Source: Chitinophagaceae bacterium (lineage in GTDB: Bacteria > Bacteroidota > Bacteroidia > Chitinophagales > Chitinophagaceae). From it: a DNA stretch of 64,000 nucleotides. Positions 18,030 through 26,400 of the stretch are shown one piece after another (positions within the stretch are counted from its first letter, which is position 1; each line of letters begins with the position of its first letter). The position numbers and the translations under genes are program-made. Below the pieces are notes generated by a model that did not search any database, had not been told where the DNA came from, and worked only from the letters and a program-made list of their open reading frames with translations. The DNA is taken from positions 62,001-126,000 of the forward strand of contig JAEUVS010000038.1 of assembly GCA_016786745.1 (NCBI GenBank), written 5' to 3'.

Positions 18030-18890
18030 ATGCAACGACGCACCTTTATCAGGGATGCGGCTCTCGGTGCAGTAGCCGTCAGCGCTTCCGGTTTTATCAC
18101 ATTCAACGGTTCAAATTATGTTGGCGATTGTGAAACCACTACAGATATCCTGGGGCCGTTTTATCGTCCCGGCAGCCCGGTGCGTACAAACCTTGTGATA
18201 CCTGGTGAACCCGGAATAAATGTGCTGCTAACCGGGAAAATAAAACACAGCGATTGTGTAACGCCATTTAAGAAAGCGAAAATTGAAATCTGGCATTGCA
18301 GTTCCAATGGTGAATACGACAATACCACTGATGAGTTCAGGTATCGTGCAACAACATACACCGATGATGAAGGGAAGTATTTTTTCAATACAATTCTGCC
18401 GATTCCATATAAAACCGGTGGTGACAATTACAGGCCGGCTCATTATCACCTGATGATTACTGCTGAAAAGTACCAGCAGTTGATTACGCAGGTATATTTT
18501 GAGGGCGATAAACATTTGTCTAAGGACAGTTCATCGTCATCACCTACAGCGAAAAGAAGAATTCTTCGCGTGCAGGAGTTGCCTGATAAAACAAAAAAAG
18601 TTGAGTTTGATATCAGCCTGTCTGAAAAGCTTGCCGCGGAGGTTTCTGCGATCGACAAACTTGCCGGAGTTTATTTATTTGAACCTGGCGGCAACGAGTT
18701 GCAGTTTATTAAAAACACGAATAGCTTATGGTTGAAACGCGACGTGTTTGCATTCGATATGGATTATATCGGCGATAATTCTTTTAAGATGGATAACGAT
18801 GTATTTAAATTCTTTTTGTTAGGTGATGGTAAAGTGAAAGTCGAGCAGAACTCGGGTGGAGTCGTTGCTACGGCGTATAAAAAAATGTAG
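18030..18890 (+). CDS. exported intradiol dioxygenase-like protein
   Basis: 286 residues. The leader MQRRTFIRDAALGAVAVSASG is a Tat-type signal. The core matches intradiol (protocatechuate/catechol) dioxygenases with all four iron ligands apparent: Tyr96 (SSNGEYDN), Tyr127 (LPIPYKTG), His138 and His140 (YRPAHYHLM). The N-terminal DILGPFYRPGSP is also typical. A C-terminal extension of about 90 residues (NELQFIKN...FAFDMDYIGD) is not part of the usual fold. Exported bacterial members are common in Bacteroidota but their substrates are poorly defined. No aromatic-catabolism partners are nearby, so an aromatic substrate from plant matter is only a guess. It lies 29 nt after the ceramidase gene. 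Confidence 0.8.
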   Translation: MQRRTFIRDAALGAVAVSASGFITFNGSNYVGDCETTTDILGPFYRPGSPVRTNLVIPGEPGINVLLTGKIKHSDCVTPFKKAKIEIWHCSSNGEYDNTTDEFRYRATTYTDDEGKYFFNTILPIPYKTGGDNYRPAHYHLMITAEKYQQLITQVYFEGDKHLSKDSSSSSPTAKRRILRVQELPDKTKKVEFDISLSEKLAAEVSAIDKLAGVYLFEPGGNELQFIKNTNSLWLKRDVFAFDMDYIGDNSFKMDNDVFKFFLLGDGKVKVEQNSGGVVATAYKKM

Positions 18891-18905
18891 GGAAGATATG
18901 AGTGA

Positions 18906-20021
18906 TCACATCCTGATATCAACACTCTTTCCGCTCCTGGTCGCCTCATAAATTGCATCAATAATCTTCATATCCTTCACCCCTTCCTGTCCATCAACCG
19001 GCACCACCGGTTTTTTGTCATCAAAAATTATTGCGGCCATCTCATCCATCTGCACCGTCTGGTGCGTTTTATGCGGATGCATCAGCTTGCCCTTATGAGT
19101 TTCGCCTTCAATAGGTCCATATCCCGTGGAAGGATAAAGCAGGGCATAACCCTTTTCAGCCGTTAAAAAGAACCTGTCGAGGTTATTCATCGCATAGGTA
19201 GAAAGGCACGAAGCTACCGCGCCACTCGGAAAGCCCAACTGAAACTGTATCGTTTCATCAACGCCATCCTTAAACTTCGCTGGATCTGTTTTCGTTTCCT
19301 GTGCAGTCACCCAGATGGGCTCCTCTCCAATCATATATCTCGACCCGTTAATCGCGTAAATACCGATATCCATTAGCGCACCACCTCCTGCAAGCTCCTT
19401 ATTCAATCTCCACTGTTTGGGATCACCAATTGTAAATCCCGATAATCCCTGGAAAAATTTAACCTTGCCAAATTCACCGTCCATGCGCATACGAACAATT
19501 TCAAGTGTCTTTGGTTCAAAGTGAATGCGGTAACCGATCAGCAGTTTCACGTTCGCAGCCTTGCACGCATTCACCATCTCCTGGCCATCCCTGGCATTGT
19601 TGGCCATTGGTTTTTCGCATATCACGTGCTTTCCGGCATTTGCTACGCGAATAGTCTGCTCCTTATGCAATCCATTTGGTGTAATGATGTACACTGCGTC
19701 GATATCAGGATTGTTTTTAATGTTGTCGAAATTCTCGTAGTTGTAACAATTCTTTTCAGGAATATTATACTTAGACTGCCAGTCTTTAATTTTTGAAGGG
19801 GTACCACTTATCACACCGGTAAGTTTTGCTCTTGTGCACGATTGCATGGCCTCTGCCACACGTGTACCGTAGCCGCCCAGTCCCATTATAGCTACTCGTA
19901 AAACCTTACCATCGGCAACAGGGCCTTCTGCTTCGGCGCATGCGGTATTTGCAAAAGAAAGAAATGGTAAACCAATCGTGGAAACAGCAATTTTTTCGAG
20001 GAAGTCGCGGCGTGATGTCAT
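18906..20021 (-). CDS. exported Gfo/Idh/MocA-family oxidoreductase
   Basis: 371 residues. The leader MTSRRDFLEKIAVSTIGLPFLSFANTACA has a classic SRRDFL twin-arginine motif. The Rossmann segment VAIMGLGGYGTRVAEAM and the sugar-binding ICEKPMANN motif define the Gfo/Idh/MocA family, as does the C-terminal substrate domain rich in aromatic residues. Tat export lets the enzyme fold around NAD(P)H before crossing the membrane, as in glucose-fructose oxidoreductase of Zymomonas, where the cofactor is tightly held and recycled. The substrate is unknown. It is the last gene of the YceI-GMC-DinB-Gfo minus-strand set. Confidence 0.85.
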   Translation of the reverse strand: MTSRRDFLEKIAVSTIGLPFLSFANTACAEAEGPVADGKVLRVAIMGLGGYGTRVAEAMQSCTRAKLTGVISGTPSKIKDWQSKYNIPEKNCYNYENFDNIKNNPDIDAVYIITPNGLHKEQTIRVANAGKHVICEKPMANNARDGQEMVNACKAANVKLLIGYRIHFEPKTLEIVRMRMDGEFGKVKFFQGLSGFTIGDPKQWRLNKELAGGGALMDIGIYAINGSRYMIGEEPIWVTAQETKTDPAKFKDGVDETIQFQLGFPSGAVASCLSTYAMNNLDRFFLTAEKGYALLYPSTGYGPIEGETHKGKLMHPHKTHQTVQMDEMAAIIFDDKKPVVPVDGQEGVKDMKIIDAIYEATRSGKSVDIRM

Positions 20022-20058
20022 ACCCGTTTTTATTTAAATATAGGAAACTATCGAAAAC

Positions 20059-20559
20059 CTAGAATGATTTATCGTCTGCTGACGGTCCATATATGGAAGG
20101 TACCGCTATATCATTAAGGCGCATGTAAACGGTCAATTGCCCACGATGATGCACCATATGGTTAATACACGAACTCACATTATCTTTCATCGAAGAACTG
20201 TACAGCAGCTGACCGTTGTTTTTCAGCGAGAATGTAGCATTCAGTTGCTCGTTAGTAACCGCGTTAAGTTCTTTTTTGGCTGCGGCAACATTATCATCGA
20301 AGTATTTTACCAGCTCAGCAGTATTCTTTATGTCAGGATGCGAAAACGTTACAAAATCAATTTCTCCATCCCTGAGGCTCACAGCGATCCACCGCGGTAT
20401 CTCAGATACTAATACCGAGAGATATCCGAGGGCCATCGACTTTTCGTGAGGCTTGTAGTCAAAAAGTTTTTCGGAAATTCTTTCAAGGCATTTGCGTGTT
20501 GATGCCACTTCGGATTCAAGTTCTTTCGCATATTCTGCGCCTAATTTTATTTCAGCCAT
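20059..20559 (-). CDS. DinB family protein
   Basis: 166 residues forming the four-helix DinB/YfiT-like bundle. The C-terminal metal-site motif is visible in CINHMVHHRGQLTVYMRLND, with its paired His residues; an upstream His in the first helix region (DYKPHEKS) fits the third ligand. Family members are divalent-metal proteins, some acting as thiol-dependent S-transferases (mycothiol or bacillithiol dependent), most uncharacterised. No signal peptide, so cytoplasmic. It sits 42 nt downstream of the GMC gene. A detoxifying transferase role is possible, but nothing in the sequence fixes the substrate. Confidence 0.82.
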   Translation of the reverse strand: MAEIKLGAEYAKELESEVASTRKCLERISEKLFDYKPHEKSMALGYLSVLVSEIPRWIAVSLRDGEIDFVTFSHPDIKNTAELVKYFDDNVAAAKKELNAVTNEQLNATFSLKNNGQLLYSSSMKDNVSSCINHMVHHRGQLTVYMRLNDIAVPSIYGPSADDKSF

Positions 20560-20601
20560 AAAATTTTAATTTATGCGTTTTGTGCAAAAAGAATACCCAA
20601 A

Positions 20602-22326
20602 TCAAAGATTTCCTTTCTTCAGCTCCTTCACCGCATGGTTTGCCGCGCGGGCGGTAAGCGCCATAAAAGTAAGAGACGGATTCTGTGTGCTCACAGATGT
20701 CATGCACGCCCCGTCGGTAACAAACACATTCCGACAGGCGTGAACCTGGTTGAACTTATTTAATAACGATGTTTTCGGATCGTGCCCCATTCTAATGCCA
20801 CCCATTTCATGAATATCAAGCCCGGGTGCCTGTTTGCTATCATGGGGAGAAATATTCGTGCATCCTGCTTTTTCAAGCATTTCAACGCCCTGCTCCAGGA
20901 AATCCTTCAGCACTTTCTCATCGTTGTCATCATAATCCACATTAAATACCAGTTGCGGAACGCCCCACTGGTCCTTTTTGTCGTTGCTGAGCGACACCAT
21001 GTTTTGTTCCTTCGGAATCGTTTCGCCCTGCATCATCATAAACACGTTCCAATCGCCGGGCCGGGTGAGCGCCTCTTTGTACGCCGCTCCAACCTGTTCT
21101 CCATCACTGCCCCACGCTCTTCCGCGGTGAACATTATAGTGCACCATATAGCCGCGCAGAAAATCCATTTCCTGTTTATGAACATTCCTGAAATTCGGCA
21201 TCATTGGCGAAGTTGGCCGGCGGCCATAATGATATTTGTCGTCGGGCCCATCGAGTGTTGCGGTTACTGTTCCCCGGTAGTTATGAAAAGCGACATACTT
21301 TCCGAGTAACCCGTTGTCGTTTCCTAAACCATTCGGAAAGCGATTAGAAGTGGAGTTGAGTAATATGAGATTGGAATTGAGACAGGCGGCGTTCACAAAA
21401 ATGATTTTTGCAAAAAATTCGGTGGCCTGCCTGGTGTTTGCGTCGATCACTCTCACACCTGTCGCTCTTTTTTTGTTCTCGTCGTATATAATTGAATGAA
21501 CAACAGAATCGGGCCGCAAAGTAAGGTTGCCTGTTTTCATGGCCCATGGCAGCGTAGAAGCGTTTGAGCTGAAGTAGCCACCATACGGGCAACCACGCTC
21601 GCATTTGCTGCGCGCCTGGCACTGCTGCCGTCCCTGCTGTATGTGAATTTCTTTGGGAACTGTAAGGTGTGCGCACCTGCCCTGCACAACGAACCTGTCT
21701 TTGTAGTTCGACAATATTCGTTCCTGTATGATCTTCTCCCCGCAACTCATTTCCCACGCAGGAAGACTTTCGCAGTCGGGTAACGTTTCAAGTCCATCGC
21801 GGTTACCGCTGATTCCCGCAAAACGTTCAACATGACTATACCATGGCGCGATGTCGTTATAACGGATGGGCCAGTCTACCGCAAATCCGTCGCGGGCCGG
21901 TCCTTCAAAATCAAATTTGCTCCACCGTTGTGTTGCCCTCGCCCATAACAACGATTTACCTCCAACCTGGTAGCCACGTATCCAGTCGAACGGCTTGTCC
22001 TGCACATAAGGATGATCGTTGTCTTTTACAAAGAAATGTTCGGTGGCTTCGCCGAACGCGTAACACCGGTTGACGATAGGATTTTCCTGTTGAACCTTAA
22101 GAGGGATACTATCGCGATGTGGAAATTCCCACGGCCCCATGGTTGCCGTGGGATAATCTTTCAGGTGAACTACGTTCCTGCCCCGCTCTAATAGTAAAGT
22201 TTTAATTCCGTGATCACATAACTCCTTTGCTGCCCAGCCCCCGCTTATTCCTGAACCAATAACTATTGCATCGTAAGTATTTTCTGCTACACCTCTGTTG
22301 TTTACATTGAGCGAATCGCCGGGCAT
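20602..22326 (-). CDS. GMC-family FAD-dependent oxidoreductase
   Basis: 574 residues. The FAD-binding loop is AIVIGSGISGGWAAKEL (about 20-36). The middle contains the Cys-rich CQARSKCERGCPYGGYF and the C-terminal GMC signature region GGIRMGHDP...TDGACMTSVSTQNPSLTFMAL. This matches the large subunit type of gluconate/sorbitol dehydrogenases and its relatives, which usually act with a small Tat-exported subunit 3 and a cytochrome c. Neither partner is encoded next to it, and no signal peptide is visible on this protein. It starts 4 nt after YceI, so electrons might go to a lipid carrier bound by YceI; that is conjecture. A sugar or polyol substrate is likely. Confidence 0.85.
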   Translation of the reverse strand: MPGDSLNVNNRGVAENTYDAIVIGSGISGGWAAKELCDHGIKTLLLERGRNVVHLKDYPTATMGPWEFPHRDSIPLKVQQENPIVNRCYAFGEATEHFFVKDNDHPYVQDKPFDWIRGYQVGGKSLLWARATQRWSKFDFEGPARDGFAVDWPIRYNDIAPWYSHVERFAGISGNRDGLETLPDCESLPAWEMSCGEKIIQERILSNYKDRFVVQGRCAHLTVPKEIHIQQGRQQCQARSKCERGCPYGGYFSSNASTLPWAMKTGNLTLRPDSVVHSIIYDENKKRATGVRVIDANTRQATEFFAKIIFVNAACLNSNLILLNSTSNRFPNGLGNDNGLLGKYVAFHNYRGTVTATLDGPDDKYHYGRRPTSPMMPNFRNVHKQEMDFLRGYMVHYNVHRGRAWGSDGEQVGAAYKEALTRPGDWNVFMMMQGETIPKEQNMVSLSNDKKDQWGVPQLVFNVDYDDNDEKVLKDFLEQGVEMLEKAGCTNISPHDSKQAPGLDIHEMGGIRMGHDPKTSLLNKFNQVHACRNVFVTDGACMTSVSTQNPSLTFMALTARAANHAVKELKKGNL

Positions 22327-22330
22327 CAGG

Positions 22331-22969
22331 TTATTCCTTTACTTTATTTAATTGCGCGTTCACAGTTATCAGCACTTCTTTGCTCACTACAAGTCCGCCG
22401 CTTTCTGTCGCTTTGTCCCACTTCAGGTTATAGTCGAACCTGTTAATTGTTGTTTGAGCTTTGAAACCAAGTTTGGTGTTTGCTGCTGCGCTGCCGCCGT
22501 AAGTTACATCGAAAACGACAGGTTTGGTTACGTCGCGGATGGTAAGATTTCCCGCGAGTTTATATTTATTCCCGCCGGCAGGCGTCACGGAAGTGCTGGT
22601 GAATGTCATCGATGGATATTTTTCAGCGTTGAAAAAATCATCGCTTTTCAAATGACCATCACGCCTTTCGTTGTCGGTGTCAATAGAGTTCACGTCGACC
22701 TTAAAGCTGATTTTTGCATCGGAAAGATCGGCTTTGCCGTTTTCCATCGAACCATCAAAAAGTTTGAACGAACCCTCCACTTCCGATACCACCAAATGGG
22801 TAACAGTAAACTTTACGCTCGAGTGAGCCTTGTCGACACTCCACTTACCTGTTTCAATCAGGTTTGCTGTGGATTTTGTTGCCGGAGTTTTTTGTGAAGG
22901 CATTACAAACGCCATCATTGCTGCCGCGCCCAGGAGCAATGTTGCAGACACGAATAAAATTTTTCTCAT
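22331..22969 (-). CDS. YceI-family periplasmic lipocalin-like protein
   Basis: 212 residues with a signal peptide (MRKILFVSATLLLGAAAMMAFVMP). The YceI signature is clear: WSVDKAHSSVKFTVTHL at the start of the barrel, then TDNERRDGHLKSDDFFNAEKYP and DFKAQTTINRFDYNLKW-like residues (here GFKAQTTINRFDYNLKW). YceI proteins form an elongated lipocalin fold that binds polyisoprenoid lipids such as quinone precursors. It is the first gene of the minus-strand set and is 4 nt from the GMC oxidoreductase gene. Confidence 0.9.
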   Translation of the reverse strand: MRKILFVSATLLLGAAAMMAFVMPSQKTPATKSTANLIETGKWSVDKAHSSVKFTVTHLVVSEVEGSFKLFDGSMENGKADLSDAKISFKVDVNSIDTDNERRDGHLKSDDFFNAEKYPSMTFTSTSVTPAGGNKYKLAGNLTIRDVTKPVVFDVTYGGSAAANTKLGFKAQTTINRFDYNLKWDKATESGGLVVSKEVLITVNAQLNKVKE

Positions 22970-23134
22970 GACTCTATCAATTTAATTTTTAACGATAAAG
23001 CACAAGAATACAAAAAATGAAGTTCAAACATTAATGAGCCCGGTTAAATAACATTTATTTATAAATCATAATACTAACGTCACATTCACATAACAATTAG
23101 TTCATATGCGAATGGCATATTTGTGGTCAATACC

Positions 23135-23989
23135 ATGAAAAACAAGAAACGGAAAATAGAAGTTCTTGTACTGTCCGACGTTCACCTTGGCACCTATGGG
23201 TGCCATGCCCGCGAATTACTCCGCTATCTTAAAAGCATCAATCCAAAAATAGTCGTCCTGAACGGCGACATCGTCGACATCTGGCAGTTTAGCAAAAGAT
23301 ACTGGCCGAAGAGTCATATGAAAGTAGTGAAGCACCTGATGGGATGGATAAGCAAAGGAAAAAAGACTTACTACGTTACCGGCAACCACGACGAAATGCT
23401 GAGAAGATTTACGGGATTGAAAGTGGGGTCGTTCAGCATTGTGAATAAGCTGGTGCTTGATCTGAAAGACGATACCAAAGCCTGGATATTTCACGGCGAT
23501 GTTTTCGATATCACCATGCAGCATTCCAAGTGGCTCACAAAACTTGGCGCCATAGGGTACGATATGCTTATCCTCCTTAACCGCTTCGTGAATTTTATAT
23601 CCGGGAAAGTTTTCCGAAGAGGTAAAATATCTCTTTCAAAAAAGATAAAGAACAGCGTAAAAAGCGCAGTGAAGTTCATCAACAACTTCGAGCAGACAAG
23701 CGCCGACATTGGCATCAGCAACAACTACCAGTATGTTGTTTGCGGCCACATACATCAACCGGAAATAAGGGAGATTTCAAATGACGATGGATCCATCATC
23801 TATCTAAATTCAGGCGACTGGGTAGAAAATCTTTCGGCTCTCGAATACAACGACGGGCAGTGGACAATTTACAGGTATGAAGAGTCATTTGCGGATAAGG
23901 TGCTGAATAAACTCGAAGAAGAAACGGATCCAACCAGTAACGAATTATTCGCGAGCCTGCTCAATGAGTTTCAAATGATGAAACAATAG
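23135..23989 (+). CDS. UDP-2,3-diacylglucosamine hydrolase-like metallophosphoesterase
   Basis: The ATG at 23135 (MKNKKRKIEVLVLSDVHLG) is preferred to a GTG 12 nt upstream; product 284 residues. Metallophosphoesterase motifs are complete: Asp15 and His17 (LSDVHLG), GDIVD (44-48), GNHDE (83-87) and the later VVCGHIHQPEI. The arrangement is like LpxH/YbbF-type enzymes that hydrolyse UDP-2,3-diacylglucosamine in lipid A synthesis, but LpxH proper is usually somewhat shorter, and Bacteroidota carry several such paralogues. It is 10 nt from a glycosyltransferase gene, so a role in a related nucleotide-sugar lipid pathway is likely. Confidence 0.8.
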   Translation: MKNKKRKIEVLVLSDVHLGTYGCHARELLRYLKSINPKIVVLNGDIVDIWQFSKRYWPKSHMKVVKHLMGWISKGKKTYYVTGNHDEMLRRFTGLKVGSFSIVNKLVLDLKDDTKAWIFHGDVFDITMQHSKWLTKLGAIGYDMLILLNRFVNFISGKVFRRGKISLSKKIKNSVKSAVKFINNFEQTSADIGISNNYQYVVCGHIHQPEIREISNDDGSIIYLNSGDWVENLSALEYNDGQWTIYRYEESFADKVLNKLEEETDPTSNELFASLLNEFQMMKQ

Positions 23990-23999
23990 TAACCCGCCG

Positions 24000-25004
24000 A
24001 TGAAAATACTCTATGCCATACAGGGAACAGGAAACGGTCATGTATGCAGGGCGCTCGAAATTGTGCCACTGCTCTCTCGTAAAGCGGAAGTGGATGTGCT
24101 GATCAGCGGAATACAATCCGATATAAACCTTCCCTTCGACGTGAAATATGTTTTTAAGGGCCTTAGCTTCATTTTTGGAAAAAAGGGCGGAGTCGACCTC
24201 CTGGAAACGTATAAGAAAAGCAGGATAAAAAATTTGCTGACCGAAATCAGGGAGCTTCCTGTCGACGATTACGACCTTGTGATCAGCGACTTTGAACCTG
24301 TGTCGTCGTGGGCGTGTCATGTTCGTAACAAAACGTGTATTTCGCTGAGTCACCAGGCCGCGGTGATCAATAGAAATTCCCCTCAGCCAAAACGTAAGGA
24401 TGCTGTTGGGAAAGCTATTTTAAAAATGTACGCGCCTTTCACTGTTCAGTATGGTTTTCATTTCCAGGAATACGACGAAAATATTTTTACACCGGTAATA
24501 CGCAAAGAGGTCCGCGAAGCAGAGGTGAGCGATGAAGGGCATTACACCGTTTACCTGCCCGCATACAGCGATAAGCGCCTGGTAAAAGTGTTGGGCAAAT
24601 GTGAGGGAATAAGATGGGAGATTTTTTCAAAGCATTTTGAACACGATGTCGATTGCGAGAACATAAAAATTTCGCCACTGAGCAGTAGTGCATTTATAAA
24701 AAGCATGGCTTCTTCGCGGGGTGTTATTTGCGGTGCAGGCTTCGAAACGCCTGCAGAGGCGCTTTTCCTGGGCAAGAAACTGCTGGTTATTCCCATGAAA
24801 AATCAATACGAACAACATTGTAACGCTGCGGCACTGAAAGAACTGGGTGTTGCCGTTCTAAAAAGTCTCAAACGTAAGCATCTGTCGAAACTGGAGAAAT
24901 GGCTCGGAAGCGATGAGAGAATTCATATCGATTACCCCGATAACACTGAAGAAATTCTTGACAATATCTTATCAAAATTTGATCCGCAGTATGAAGATCG
25001 CTGA
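24000..25004 (+). CDS. MJ1255-type glycosyltransferase (GT-B fold)
   Basis: 334 residues. The N-terminus MKILYAIQGTGNGHVCRALEIVPLL has the glycine-rich acceptor loop of MurG/MJ1255-like GT-B enzymes (20 residues or fewer are diagnostic: GTGNGHVCRALE). The C-terminal donor-site motif GAGFETPAEALFLGKKLLVIP is equally typical, with NQYEQHCNA after it. No signal or membrane helix, so cytoplasmic or peripheral at the inner face. It follows the metallophosphoesterase by 10 nt and its end overlaps the GH1 start by 14 nt, so the three genes are co-translated or at least co-transcribed. Confidence 0.82.
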   Translation: MKILYAIQGTGNGHVCRALEIVPLLSRKAEVDVLISGIQSDINLPFDVKYVFKGLSFIFGKKGGVDLLETYKKSRIKNLLTEIRELPVDDYDLVISDFEPVSSWACHVRNKTCISLSHQAAVINRNSPQPKRKDAVGKAILKMYAPFTVQYGFHFQEYDENIFTPVIRKEVREAEVSDEGHYTVYLPAYSDKRLVKVLGKCEGIRWEIFSKHFEHDVDCENIKISPLSSSAFIKSMASSRGVICGAGFETPAEALFLGKKLLVIPMKNQYEQHCNAAALKELGVAVLKSLKRKHLSKLEKWLGSDERIHIDYPDNTEEILDNILSKFDPQYEDR

Positions 25005-26364
25005 AGATGGATTGTGGAAACAGTTCGCATGGGGAGTATCGACAGCTGCATACCAGATAGAGGGCGCACATGTCAAACACGGCAAAGGACTTTCGATATG
25101 GGACGACTTTACTCAACGAAAGGGTCGCATTTTCAAGGGCCAGAATGGAAATATCGCGTGCGATTATTACCAGCATTATCACCAGGACCTGGCTTTGATG
25201 GGCGCATTAAGCATTCCTAATTACCGTTTCTCCATTTCGTGGAGCAGGATATTTCCGGAAGGCACAGGCGCGATAAATAAGCCGGGCGTGGAGTTTTATA
25301 ACAGGGTGATTGATTTTTGTCTCGAACTCGACATACAGCCGTGGATAACGTTGTATCACTGGGACCTTCCACTTGATCTTGAAAAAAAGGGAGGATGGGC
25401 GAACCGCGATATTATTGGCTGGTTCGAAGAATACGTGTCTTTCTGCATCAGAACTTTCGGCGATCGTGTGAAGTACTGGATGGTACTTAATGAGCCAATG
25501 GTATTTACCGGGGCCGGATATTTCCTTGGCGTGCACGCTCCCGGAAGAAGGGGACTCAACAATTTTTTAGCGGCGTTGCATCATGCGGCGATTTGCCAGG
25601 CCGAAGGTGGCCGTATAATACGATCTCTTAATTCAAATCTGAAAATAGGCACTACATTTTCGTGCTCCCATGTTGATCCCGCGAGCGATACGGATTCAGA
25701 TCAGTATGCCGCGATAAGGATCGATGCATTGCTCAACAAAACGTTCATCGAGCCATTGCTCGGTATGGGTTATCCGGCCGGCGATCTTAAAATACTGCAG
25801 CGTGTGGAACAATATGTGAAAGATGGCGATGAGGCGAAACTGGCATTCGACATGGATTTTATCGGGCTGCAGAATTACACGCGCGAGATCGTTGCACATT
25901 CTTTTTTCACACCTTTCGTACAGGCCAGGATTATACATGCCGGAAAAAGAAAAGTGGAGCGAACGCTCATGAATTGGGAAGTGTACCCGGAGAGCATCTA
26001 CCTCATGTTAAAAAAATACGGCGCCTACCGCAATATTAAAAGTCTCATCGTAACAGAAAATGGAGCCGCGTTTGATGATGTGGTGGAAGATGGCGTGGTG
26101 AACGACATCAGCCGCCAGATTTTTTTACAGGATCACATTACCCAGGTACTTCGCGCCAAAGAAGAGGGAGTGAATGTGAATGGATATTTTGTTTGGACGT
26201 TCACCGACAATTTCGAATGGGCCGAAGGTTTTCATCCACGATTCGGCCTCGTATATGTCGACTTCCTCACACAAAGAAGAATTGTAAAGTCATCAGGGTT
26301 CTGGTACAGCCGGTTCATAACCGAGCAGCGAAGGCAAAATTATTTTGCAAAAGCCACATTTTAA
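24991..26364 (+). CDS. GH1 beta-glucosidase-type glycoside hydrolase
   Basis: The ATG at 24991 (MKIAEDGLWKQFAWGVSTAAY) matches GH1 N-termini; upstream in-frame codons overlap the glycosyltransferase gene and carry no GH1 similarity. Length 457 residues. FAWGVSTAAYQIEGA is the N-terminal GH1 signature. The acid/base is Glu168 in the LNEP motif and the nucleophile is Glu356 in VTENGAA. No signal peptide, so a cytoplasmic enzyme acting on imported beta-glycosides. The start overlaps the preceding stop by 14 nt, and an MFS transporter gene follows 36 nt later, which suggests uptake and hydrolysis of one substrate. Confidence 0.92.
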   Translation: MKIAEDGLWKQFAWGVSTAAYQIEGAHVKHGKGLSIWDDFTQRKGRIFKGQNGNIACDYYQHYHQDLALMGALSIPNYRFSISWSRIFPEGTGAINKPGVEFYNRVIDFCLELDIQPWITLYHWDLPLDLEKKGGWANRDIIGWFEEYVSFCIRTFGDRVKYWMVLNEPMVFTGAGYFLGVHAPGRRGLNNFLAALHHAAICQAEGGRIIRSLNSNLKIGTTFSCSHVDPASDTDSDQYAAIRIDALLNKTFIEPLLGMGYPAGDLKILQRVEQYVKDGDEAKLAFDMDFIGLQNYTREIVAHSFFTPFVQARIIHAGKRKVERTLMNWEVYPESIYLMLKKYGAYRNIKSLIVTENGAAFDDVVEDGVVNDISRQIFLQDHITQVLRAKEEGVNVNGYFVWTFTDNFEWAEGFHPRFGLVYVDFLTQRRIVKSSGFWYSRFITEQRRQNYFAKATF

Positions 26365-26400
26365 TTTATCTCCTTAATCTTTTCGGTTTATCTTTTATCC

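Noticed and set aside
20782..21309. 175-residue plus-strand frame opposite the GMC gene
   Set aside because: It has no recognisable family and overlaps conserved FAD-oxidoreductase sequence on the other strand.
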